Shown in pieces: positions 7,951-15,043 of a stretch of DNA of 18,663 nucleotides (position 1 is its first letter; each line of letters opens with the position of its first letter). A model generated the notes under the pieces. That model did not search any database, was not told the origin of the DNA, and was given only the letters and a program-made list of their open reading frames with translations. Source of the stretch: Opitutales bacterium UBA7389 (lineage in GTDB: Bacteria; Verrucomicrobiota; Verrucomicrobiia; Opitutales; Opitutaceae); assembly GCA_002474325.1 (NCBI GenBank), contig DKNL01000063.1, positions 1 through 18,663 on the forward strand. The letters are read 5' to 3'. The translations under genes and the position numbers were made by a program.

Positions 7951-8862
7951 TCAGCCTTTGTCGAGCGGGCTGGTTTTCGCTTCCAACTCACGAAAGGTGG
8001 CTACTTGCTCGGGCGTTAAAGGCTTCAATCCATTCGAGTTGCTTAAAGCAACCTGCTCACCACCTTCAGAAAAGAGATGAAATTCGTAAGTAGCTGAATC
8101 CTCGGGGAATTCATTCACTAAAACACGTAATTGTATACTCAAAAGTTTTCCAGCTGTGATGTCTCCTAAGTAGCGCACCCTTGCCACACGATTGCGACCC
8201 TCAATTTCTAGGCTTTCGATATCCACAACGTCGTAGTTTATCACCACAACACAGTAGGCTCCCGGAACGTCCGCTAGCGGATCAAGAGTCCCTCTAACAA
8301 AAACCGTATCAACGAAATCATCAACCTCAAAAGCTCCAGTATCAAGTGCATCCTGCATGCTGCTTTGGAAGTCCGAGGTTTCTTGCTGGACCTCTTCAAT
8401 CTGGTTAACAGTACCCTGATCAGCTGCACTCAAATCCCCACCAAATACATCTCCCCCATTATCCATTTGGGACTTAAGCATTGCGACTTCTACTTCTGAC
8501 TGCATTTGCTGGAATTGCATATCTGCAACTAGCTGTGCAGCGCGCTTCGTGTTCTCCATAGAGGACGCACTATATTTGAAATCGAGCACATTTGCATACT
8601 GTTCCGCCAATTTGAGCTCAGGTCGCGTCCGTACACTCGCTCTTTGGGAGACCTTTTTCACTCCCGTGCCCTCATCCACGTAAATATGCTTCTTATCGAC
8701 CCCTACGATCGGGAAATGCGATTGACCCGCTTCGGCACTGGCCTCTGTACCAAAGAACAAATAACCCCCATGCTCCTCTGGAAAGTTCTGGGCGATAAGA
8801 TTTGTGAAAACGAAAAGCGACAGGCAAGCGAGGCTCAAATTCGACAGATCAGATAATTTCAT
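7951..8862 (-). CDS. Secreted protein of unknown function
   Basis: 303 residues, not recognised as any named family. Residues 1-25 form a signal peptide (hydrophobic LACLSLFVFTNLIAQ, likely cleaved near IAQ/NF). Residues 30-70 contain a short beta-rich segment (GGYLFFGTE, HFPIVGVDKKHIYVDEGTGV). About 80-170 is polar and probably helical, rich in Gln, Met and Ser (MQFQQMQSEVEVAMLKSQM, then acidic and Gly-rich). The last 110 residues look like a beta-sandwich (VFVRGTLDPLADVPGAYCVV, RVARVRYLGDITAGKLLSIQ) and end in the GLKPLTPEQ helix. It is exported, probably periplasmic. A fragment related to its C-terminus lies directly downstream. AAAGGA seven bases before the ATG fixes the start. The cupin gene lies 81 bases upstream on the same strand. 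Confidence 0.8.
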   Translation of the reverse strand: MKLSDLSNLSLACLSLFVFTNLIAQNFPEEHGGYLFFGTEASAEAGQSHFPIVGVDKKHIYVDEGTGVKKVSQRASVRTRPELKLAEQYANVLDFKYSASSMENTKRAAQLVADMQFQQMQSEVEVAMLKSQMDNGGDVFGGDLSAADQGTVNQIEEVQQETSDFQSSMQDALDTGAFEVDDFVDTVFVRGTLDPLADVPGAYCVVVINYDVVDIESLEIEGRNRVARVRYLGDITAGKLLSIQLRVLVNEFPEDSATYEFHLFSEGGEQVALSNSNGLKPLTPEQVATFRELEAKTSPLDKG

Positions 8863-8869
8863 AGCGAAG

Positions 8870-8875
8870 TCCTTT
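8870..8875 (-). promoter_or_regulatory. Ribosome binding site of the secreted-protein gene
   Basis: On the minus strand AAAGGA lies seven bases before the ATG at 8862. It is one of the few good Shine-Dalgarno matches in this window and supports that start over any internal one. Confidence 0.6.
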
Positions 8876-8943
8876 AACTTTGTTTATTTGATAACGCAAT
8901 ATTGGAGAAAATGGTTTCGATTTCTACCATACAAGAGGCATAT

Positions 8944-9321
8944 TCAGCGATCCGCCGGCCCGCACACCTCGATGACATCTTCTTTGTTTGGAACGATGCA
9001 AAGGAACTCAAACCCCTCGCTTTCGTCTGCCCGATACCAATGGGGAACGCCGTCCGGAATGTAAACCGCGTCTCCTGCGGCCACTTCGAATACATCCTCT
9101 CCAATTCCTACTCGAGCCTTGCCCCTGAGGATGTACTGCTCGTGCTCGACTGTGTTAGTATGGGCAGGCATCCCGCCACCTGGCTCCATGATAAAACGTC
9201 TCAGGGCGAAGTTTGGCGCTTCATCGTCACTTATCAATATCTGGCGTCTGGTACCCGAACCAGCCCCTACACGTTCCGCTTCAACATCTTTCGCCGAGCG
9301 GACAATACACTTCCCAAACAT
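8944..9321 (-). CDS. Single-domain cupin protein
   Basis: 125-residue single cupin barrel. Motif 1 is GGGMPAHTNTVEHEQYILRG (48-67) and motif 2 is AGDAVYIPDGVPHWYR (82-97), the latter giving the likely metal ligand H94. In motif 1 the canonical HxH is H54-T-N56, with H60 and E61 following, so the metal site differs from the textbook set; this HTNTVEHEQY form recurs in small stand-alone cupins. Such proteins may be isomerases, dioxygenases or ligand sensors, and nothing here decides which. The C-terminal FEFLCIVPNKED strand is typical for the group. The gene is divergent from fusA, sharing a 183-base intergenic region in which I found no strong promoter. No Shine-Dalgarno is visible. Confidence 0.85.
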   Translation of the reverse strand: MFGKCIVRSAKDVEAERVGAGSGTRRQILISDDEAPNFALRRFIMEPGGGMPAHTNTVEHEQYILRGKARVGIGEDVFEVAAGDAVYIPDGVPHWYRADESEGFEFLCIVPNKEDVIEVCGPADR

Positions 9322-9504
9322 AAATGAACGCTATGGACCCACTTGACGTATTGCAAATACAGATTTTGGAACGGAGCTGCAAGGGCCTGCTAACCCGTGA
9401 AGTAGCAAGAATCCGCATTATTGAATTGCCAGATGCCGATCTTTGTATACGCGCCTATGGTTTCCTAGGATTTCCTGGCCTTAAAATTTTCATCGAAACG
9501 CAGC

Positions 9505-11598
9505 ATGGCAACAGACCTAACACGCTACCGAAATATCGGAATCTTCGCTCACGTCGACGCGGGCAAGACGACAACAACTGAGCGCATTCTCAAGCTAACT
9601 GGCAAAATCCACAAGATTGGCGAGGTTCACGATGGAGCGGCGACCACGGACTTCATGGACCAGGAGCAGGAACGGGGCATCACCATCCAGTCCGCAGCGA
9701 CGACCTGTTTCTGGAAAGACCACCGCCTCAATATCATCGACACCCCGGGCCACGTAGACTTCACGATTGAAGTCTACCGCTCTCTCAAGGTTCTCGACGG
9801 CGGCGTCGGCGTGTTTTGTGGCTCCGGCGGCGTAGAACCCCAGTCCGAGACCAACTGGCGCTACGCCAACGACTCTGAAGTCTCGCGCATAATTTACGTC
9901 AACAAGCTCGACCGCATCGGAGCGGACTTTTTCCGTGTCGTTAAGCAAGTCGAGGACGTTCTCGGAGCCAACCCTCTGGTCATGGTGTTACCAATCGGCC
10001 GCGAAAGCGAATTGAAAGGTGTTGTCGATCTGCTCACTCGAAAAGCCTGGGTTTGGGACGATTCAGGAGATCCGCTCAATTACAGAATTCAAGACGTGCC
10101 TGAGGACATGAAGGACGCCGTTGAGGAGTGGCGCGAAAAGCTCATCGAGACAGCCGTCGAACAGGACGACGATCTCATGGAAAAGTACCTTGAGGGAGAA
10201 GAGCCGTCCATTGAGGACGTCAAAAATTGCGTTCGCAAGGGGACGATCAATTTGGACTTCTTCCCCACCTATTGCGGATCTTCTTTCAAGAACAAAGGCG
10301 TGCAATTGATTCTGGACGCAGTCGTCGACTACCTCCCATCGCCAACTGAGGTTAAGCCGCAACCGGAGATCGATCTCGAGGGTAACGAGACAGGGAGCGT
10401 GGCAGAAGTTGATGTCAACAAGCCTCTGCGAGCCCTGGCATTCAAGATCATGGATGACAAATACGGTGCCCTAACCTTTACTCGAATCTATTCCGGCAAA
10501 CTGGAAAAGGGAACCAATGTTCTCAACACCTTCACCGGGAAGACTGAACGCATCGGTCGCATCGTAGAAATGCATGCAGACTCGCGCGAGGAAGTAGACA
10601 CGGCTCAAGCCGGCGACATCGTCGCTCTACTTGGGATGAAGAACACTCAAACCGGGCACACGCTTTGCGACCCCGACCAGCCGGCTACCTTGGAGCCGAT
10701 GGTATTTCCGGATCCCGTTATCTCCATCGCTATCGCTACCCGCGACAAAGCCAACGCCGAGAAGCTTTCGACCGCCATCGGCAAAATGGTCAAAGAAGAC
10801 CCTTCCTTCCGGGTCGAGACCGACGAGGACTCGGGCGAAACCATCATCCAAGGTATGGGCGAGCTTCACTTGGATATCAAAGTGGACATCCTCAAGCGGA
10901 CCTATGGAGTCGAAGTTGATGTCGGCCAACCACAGGTAGCCTATCGCGAGACCGTTACCCAGCGCATCGAAGATACCTATACGCACAAAAAGCAGTCTGG
11001 TGGTTCGGGTCAGTTTGGTAAAATCGACTATGTTATCGAACCGTTGGAGCCAGGCGAGGGCTTCCAGTTCGAATCTCAAGTCGTTGGGGGCAATATTCCC
11101 AAGGAATTTTGGCCGGCCATCGAAAAAGGCTTCAGGAATTCGCGCGAAAAGGGTGTTCTCGCCAGCTATCCTACTGTGGATTTCAAAGTCACCCTCACAG
11201 ATGGTTCCTACCACCCTGTTGACTCTTCCGCAGTGGCCTTTGAAACGGCAGCAAAAGCGGGCTACCGCCAAACCATGCCGAAGGCAGGAGCCGAGATCCT
11301 GGAGCCGATAATGAAGCTCGACGTCTTCGTCGGCGAAGATCACATTGGCGATGTAATCGGCGATCTCAATCGCCGCCGGGGAATGATCAAGTCCCAGGAG
11401 CCGACCGCAACTTCCGTGCAAATCAAGGCGGAAGCCCCGCTATCGGAAATGTTCGGTTACATCGGATCTCTCCGAACCATGACTTCCGGACGGGGACAGT
11501 TCTCCATGGAATTCTCCCACTACGCTTCTTGTCCTAAGAACGTGGCCGAACAAGTTATCAAAGAAGCGCAGGAACGCGAAGAGGCTAAAAAGAAATAG
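9505..11598 (+). CDS. fusA: Translation elongation factor G
   Basis: Ribosomal translocase GTPase, 697 residues (normal length). G-domain motifs: P-loop AHVDAGKT (15-22), switch I RGITIQSAAT (57-66), DTPGH (79-83), NKLD (133-136) and GSSFKNKGVQ. Domain III holds GMGELHLDIKVDILKRTYGV, domain IV contains KKQSGGSGQFGKIDYVIEP and FKVTLTDGSYHPVDSS, and domain V has GDVIGDLNRRRGMI and MFGYIGSLRTMTSGRG. It stands alone, away from rpsL, rpsG and tuf, and has NKLD rather than the NKMD I associate with the classic operon copy. Both facts suggest it may be a second EF-G paralogue (for example the spirochaete/planctomycete spdEFG type), but only a tree would tell. A strong terminator follows 30 bases after the stop, so it is a monocistronic unit. 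Confidence 0.95.
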   Translation: MATDLTRYRNIGIFAHVDAGKTTTTERILKLTGKIHKIGEVHDGAATTDFMDQEQERGITIQSAATTCFWKDHRLNIIDTPGHVDFTIEVYRSLKVLDGGVGVFCGSGGVEPQSETNWRYANDSEVSRIIYVNKLDRIGADFFRVVKQVEDVLGANPLVMVLPIGRESELKGVVDLLTRKAWVWDDSGDPLNYRIQDVPEDMKDAVEEWREKLIETAVEQDDDLMEKYLEGEEPSIEDVKNCVRKGTINLDFFPTYCGSSFKNKGVQLILDAVVDYLPSPTEVKPQPEIDLEGNETGSVAEVDVNKPLRALAFKIMDDKYGALTFTRIYSGKLEKGTNVLNTFTGKTERIGRIVEMHADSREEVDTAQAGDIVALLGMKNTQTGHTLCDPDQPATLEPMVFPDPVISIAIATRDKANAEKLSTAIGKMVKEDPSFRVETDEDSGETIIQGMGELHLDIKVDILKRTYGVEVDVGQPQVAYRETVTQRIEDTYTHKKQSGGSGQFGKIDYVIEPLEPGEGFQFESQVVGGNIPKEFWPAIEKGFRNSREKGVLASYPTVDFKVTLTDGSYHPVDSSAVAFETAAKAGYRQTMPKAGAEILEPIMKLDVFVGEDHIGDVIGDLNRRRGMIKSQEPTATSVQIKAEAPLSEMFGYIGSLRTMTSGRGQFSMEFSHYASCPKNVAEQVIKEAQEREEAKKK

Positions 11599-11627
11599 CA
11601 GCTCTTCTCGAGATTCTCGAATTTTTC

Positions 11628-11656
11628 GCCCGCTCCTTGAAAAGGGCGGGCTTTTT
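11628..11656 (+). terminator. Intrinsic terminator of fusA
   Basis: GCCCGC (11628-11633), one bulged T, CCTT, a GAA loop, AAGG, GCGGGC (11646-11651) and then TTTTT. The ten-base-pair GC-rich stem with a U-run is a textbook rho-independent terminator on the plus strand. Confidence 0.9.
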
Positions 11657-11662
11657 CACGTG

Positions 11663-11723
11663 TGTTTGGCACGGTTTAGGGTACCAAACATCCTTGCCAA
11701 ATAGTGGCAATTAACTGTATTTA
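11663..11723 (+). promoter_or_regulatory. Nested inverted repeats over a possible promoter
   Basis: TGTTTGG (11663-11669) pairs with CCAAACA (11684-11690), and TTGCCA (11694-11699) pairs with TGGCAA (11705-11710) across a 5-base spacer. TTTGGCA (11665-11671) is also complementary to TGCCAAA (11695-11701). TTGCCA could serve as a -35 with TATTTA (11718-11723) as -10 at 18 bases spacing, so the short repeat would overlap the polymerase site as an operator does. The pattern is seen; the regulatory role is inferred. Confidence 0.3.
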
Positions 11724-11778
11724 CCCCAAACTCGGACAGTCTGTTATGTACGTGGATTTTCCCTCAACTAAGATACTC

Positions 11779-12894
11779 ATGTTCAGACGGCGCTCATTGT
11801 TTGGCTTCCTCGCGATTTCTATCGTTTTCGTTTCCACCTGTTTTGGTGCAGACGAGGCGGGAATTGCGAAATCCCAGCCAACTTCCCAAGCTGATGAGTA
11901 CGAGGAACAAGGGCTTAAGCCTATGATCCTCGATCCGAGTGATATTTTTTCCGACGAACGAAGAGTCCTGCGCAGGCTGACTACTGGTGAATACCCCTTT
12001 CGCCGCGGTCTTTTCAAAGACGATGTGGTCATCAAATCGCGCCAAGTTAAGCTGGAATCGGGTAAAAAAGTCAGCCTCGTTTGGGGACGGCCAAAGAATG
12101 CCAAAGTCGCCCCGGCTGTGTTCATAATTGACGTTGAATCCGCCGCCTTGAGCAATACCCCTGCGCCACTCTTCTCAAACCGGCGAAATCAGCGTCGCAA
12201 GGAGTTGGAGGCCAAGTATCTGCTAACGTCTCCTTTTGGCAGTAATCTCCTTGGACATGGATTTGTCGTTGCCTACGCGGTCGGAAAGGACCTCAGCACT
12301 CTCAGGTCGGCTCGGAAAGAAGATTGGGTCGATATGTTCGACAAGATTCGAGATCTCAAGGGGGTGGAAGACAGCAGCTTCTTCCTCATGTCGACGAAGG
12401 AGTATGCCAACCTTTCAGTCTATCTTGCTAGCACGTATTCGTTTAGTGGATTCATATTAGAAGAACCGCACTACATGCTCTTTAGTAGGGATACTCACCG
12501 GGATATAATCGACGAAAGCTATCGCTATACTTCGGAACAGATCTGGAACCGTACAGACCCATCTCGAAAGGATCTCTATCACAGGATATTCGGAAATATA
12601 TTTTCTCCGATAATGATTATCCGGTCGGAGAATTCACGCACCAACGATTTCACCGAAAAAACGCTGATAGGTACATTGATAGAAACCAACACTCATTTCG
12701 ACACCATTACCCTTCCTCAAGTGCCTCGGAGATTGGTCTCTATCAGCGAGTCGAATGGGGTTATGGATACCGAGCCTAGAGTTACCTATAATGCTTCTTC
12801 GGTTTCCACTTGGCTAGAAGGCATGATAACGTATTTGAAAGTGAAATCGGACACCATGCCGGTCGAACTCGAAAAGCGAAGGTTCGTCTACTAA
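11779..12894 (+). CDS. Exported protein, possible inactive alpha/beta-hydrolase fold
   Basis: 371 residues from ATG 11779, chosen because MFRRRSLFGFLAISIVFVST begins a normal signal peptide; the frame is open further up to ATG 11746 and GTG 11704, but the latter would fall within the promoter-like repeats. After the signal, the order of segments hints at an alpha/beta hydrolase: KKVSLVWGRPKNAKVAPAVF (strands before the oxyanion region), LLGHGFVVAYAVGKD, DWVDMFDKIRDLKG, SSFFLMSTKEYANLSVYLAS, SGFILEEPHY and SPIMIIRSENS. At the place of the nucleophile elbow (residues 203-208) there is LMSTKE instead of GxSxG, so if the fold is right the enzyme is probably dead or altered. I do not recognise a named family; the fold call is weak while the gene itself is well supported. 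Confidence 0.75.
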   Translation: MFRRRSLFGFLAISIVFVSTCFGADEAGIAKSQPTSQADEYEEQGLKPMILDPSDIFSDERRVLRRLTTGEYPFRRGLFKDDVVIKSRQVKLESGKKVSLVWGRPKNAKVAPAVFIIDVESAALSNTPAPLFSNRRNQRRKELEAKYLLTSPFGSNLLGHGFVVAYAVGKDLSTLRSARKEDWVDMFDKIRDLKGVEDSSFFLMSTKEYANLSVYLASTYSFSGFILEEPHYMLFSRDTHRDIIDESYRYTSEQIWNRTDPSRKDLYHRIFGNIFSPIMIIRSENSRTNDFTEKTLIGTLIETNTHFDTITLPQVPRRLVSISESNGVMDTEPRVTYNASSVSTWLEGMITYLKVKSDTMPVELEKRRFVY

Positions 12895-13033
12895 GGGCTT
12901 TCGCTCATATTAGCTTTCTATTTACGAATCCCTAGTTGGGACTTGGAACGCTCGAAACCCGCGGCTTTCGGGAGGATTGGAACCCCAGCTAAGACGTTTG
13001 CCCTTTTCTCTCACTCGCGCCCTATAAGCCAAC

Positions 13034-13560
13034 ATGATAGCGACCGCTTCTCTTTTTTTGGCCACGTGCTTTACCCCAATTGCCTTCTCCCAATCAAGCG
13101 AGCAGGCTACTTTGGATATAATTCGAGCCGAAGTTCGGGCCCTGAACGAAAAGGTGGGAAGCTTGGATAAACAGGTTGCCGCAATTGAGTCCAATTCCGG
13201 AGATCCTCCTGCAGCCATTCGAGCGGCAATCGAATACGTCGCTGCCAATCCACCTCCAGTCGAGGAAAAGAGCCATAACACATGGTACGAATACCTGAGG
13301 GCAGAACTTTAAAAGGCGGACGTTAGAGCCAGTGGCAAATGGGTCAAACCGGAGTCGTGGGAAAGAATTGAGACGAAATTACCCCCGAAGAAGTTATCGA
13401 TTTATTAGGCCAACCGACGGCTAGGGAATTCTCTATCCGCAAAGAAACTGACGAGATTCTCATCTACGAAGGCGACCTCCATGGAACGGGCAAGCTAGTA
13501 AGAGGGGGAGCCCGCATCTACAATGGCAAAGTCAGACGCTTCTCTAATCCGAACTTCTAG
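13034..13560 (+). pseudogene. Broken gene for an exported protein with BamE/SmpA-like C-terminal motif
   Basis: The intact first part (13034-13312, 92 aa) has a signal peptide (MIATASLFLATCFTPIAFSQ) and a short coiled coil (IIRAEVRALNEKVGSLDKQV). After its TAA at 13310-13312 the same frame continues without stops for 23 codons as KADVRASGKWVKPESWERIE, then the reading moves to another frame near 13371-13387 and continues TPEEVIDLLGQPTAREFS to RIYNGKVRRFSNPNF with a TAG at 13558-13560. Joined, W-x-RI...TPEEVIDLLGQPT is the motif found at the start of SmpA/OmlA (BamE)-like domains. One nonsense change plus one missing base (an extra A near 13381 would restore KLTPEE) therefore broke a protein of about 175 residues. 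Alternatives are sequencing errors or a genuine 92-aa protein followed by relic sequence. Confidence 0.7.
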
Positions 13561-13648
13561 TTTCTCGATTGTCGGCTTTCTTCGCCCAATAAAGGCATCG
13601 AATTTCCAATCGACACCATAGCGGATTCCATCCAAAACCTACCGTCTT

Positions 13649-14932
13649 ATGACGATTTTGGAAAATCTGGAATGGAGAGGGCTCCTGCATGACTGCACGG
13701 CCAAAGAGGAATTGGCTTCGCGACTCGAAAAGGAACCTATCATCCTGTACGCGGGATTCGACCCTACCGCGGATAGTCTGCATGTCGGCAATCTGGTACC
13801 CTTAATCGCCCTTCGACGCTTTCAGAACTTTGGGCATGCTCCTATAGCTTTAGCGGGCGGTGCAACCGGGAGCATCGGGGACCCTTCAGGCAAAAAGTCC
13901 GAACGGCAACTCCTTTCCCAAGAGACGCTGGAAAACAATATTGCCACCGTCAGAGCTCAACTTGCCAGTATTCTCGATTTTAGCGAAGATATCCCCAACA
14001 CAGCCCGCCTAGTTGACAACAACACCTGGATGGCTCCGATTAGCTATCTCGATTTCCTGCGAGACATCGGCAAGCACTTCACGATTAATGCTATGGTTGC
14101 CAAGGAGAGTGTTCGGGCCCGCATGGAAGACCGCGACGTAGGCATCAGTTACACGGAGTTCTCTTACATGCTCCTCCAAGGTTATGATTTCTACCACCTC
14201 CATCAGGCCGAGAATTGCGAATTGCAAATCGGTGGCAGCGATCAATGGGGCAATATCACCATAGGAGCCGAGCTAACTCGCAAGAAAGCGGGGGCTACCG
14301 TCTACGGACTCACCTTGCCCCTGATCACGAATGCCGATGGAAGCAAGTTCGGAAAAAGCGAGGCGGAAGCCATTTGGCTCGATCCTAATCGTACAAGCGT
14401 GTATCGTTTCTATCAATACTTCATCAATGTTGATGATCGGGATGCTATCCGCTACCTCAAATACTTCACATTCCTAGACAAGGAGTCTATCGACGACCTG
14501 GAATCGCGTCACAACGAGAACCCAGGCACTCGCGAGGCCCATCGAGCTCTCGCTCGGGAAATGACCAACCTCATTCATGGCGAAAGCGCTACGGAGGACG
14601 CTATCCACGCGAGCAAGATTCTGTTCGGAGGTGGGCTCGATGGCATCTCCGAAAACGCTTTGAGTGAGGTTGCCAATGAAATACCTAATAGCTCAATCAG
14701 CGCCGATTCTTTATCCGGCGAGGGGAAGCCTATCCTGGAGGCTCTCGTCGAATGCGGCCTTTCTTCATCCAAGGGCCAAGCCAAAAAGGACATTCAAGGC
14801 GGGGGCGTTAGTGTAAACAATTTCCGAATACAGGATATTCAAACCAAGCTCACCCAAGACGACGTACATTTCGGCAAGTACATTCTCCTTCGTCGCGGAA
14901 AGAAAAACTACGCAGCCCTAACCATAGATTAG
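13649..14932 (+). CDS. tyrS: Tyrosyl-tRNA synthetase
   Basis: Class I aminoacyl-tRNA synthetase that charges tRNA-Tyr in the cytoplasm. 427 residues, normal length. The tyrosine pocket and ATP site are visible: LYAGFDPTADSLHVGNLVPL contains the HIGH-type HVGN (45-48), YTEFSYMLLQGYDF (168-181) binds tyrosine, GGSDQWGN (195-202) is the class signature, and KFGKS (233-237) is the KMSKS equivalent, the form typical of one major TyrRS branch. The S4 RNA-binding domain occupies about 358-427 (VECGLSSSKGQAKKDIQGGG, ending FGKYILLRRGKKNYA). The ATG at 13649 gives the expected N-terminus; no Shine-Dalgarno or T-box leader is visible in the 88 bases upstream. Confidence 0.96.
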   Translation: MTILENLEWRGLLHDCTAKEELASRLEKEPIILYAGFDPTADSLHVGNLVPLIALRRFQNFGHAPIALAGGATGSIGDPSGKKSERQLLSQETLENNIATVRAQLASILDFSEDIPNTARLVDNNTWMAPISYLDFLRDIGKHFTINAMVAKESVRARMEDRDVGISYTEFSYMLLQGYDFYHLHQAENCELQIGGSDQWGNITIGAELTRKKAGATVYGLTLPLITNADGSKFGKSEAEAIWLDPNRTSVYRFYQYFINVDDRDAIRYLKYFTFLDKESIDDLESRHNENPGTREAHRALAREMTNLIHGESATEDAIHASKILFGGGLDGISENALSEVANEIPNSSISADSLSGEGKPILEALVECGLSSSKGQAKKDIQGGGVSVNNFRIQDIQTKLTQDDVHFGKYILLRRGKKNYAALTID

Positions 14933-14981
14933 CGGGTTATTCCAACAGTTGCTGTACGAACAAGCATCTAACCGATCCTGC

Positions 14982-15033
14982 TAATCCGAAGGATTATCCT
15001 TGTCCCACGATCGCGGGATTTGACCAAAGGTCA
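14982..15033. other. Hairpins between convergent tyrS and dnaE2
   Basis: TAATCC-GAA-GGATTA (14982-14996) and TGACC-AAA-GGTCA (15021-15033) are two perfect short hairpins in the 111-base gap between the converging genes. Neither has a clear U-run, so they are only possible bidirectional terminator elements. Confidence 0.35.
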
Positions 15034-15043
15034 CTGTTACCCT

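Noticed and set aside
9324..9581. 85-codon plus-strand frame running into the start of fusA
   Set aside because: It overlaps fusA out of frame over its last 77 bases, has no ribosome site and no recognisable features.
10627..11421. 264-codon minus-strand frame inside fusA
   Set aside because: Antisense shadow of a highly conserved gene; high-GC third positions produce long antisense frames and the translation has no domain signal.
11704..11778. GTG start 25 codons upstream for the exported protein
   Set aside because: It would put a hydrophilic extension before the signal peptide and overlaps the inverted repeats and possible promoter.
12974..12984. tRNA T-arm-like string GGTTCCAATCC on the minus strand
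   Set aside because: No acceptor, D-arm or anticodon stem can be built around it, so no tRNA is called.
12922..13281. 119-codon minus-strand frame over the broken gene
   Set aside because: The opposite strand has a clear signal peptide and conserved module; this frame has neither.
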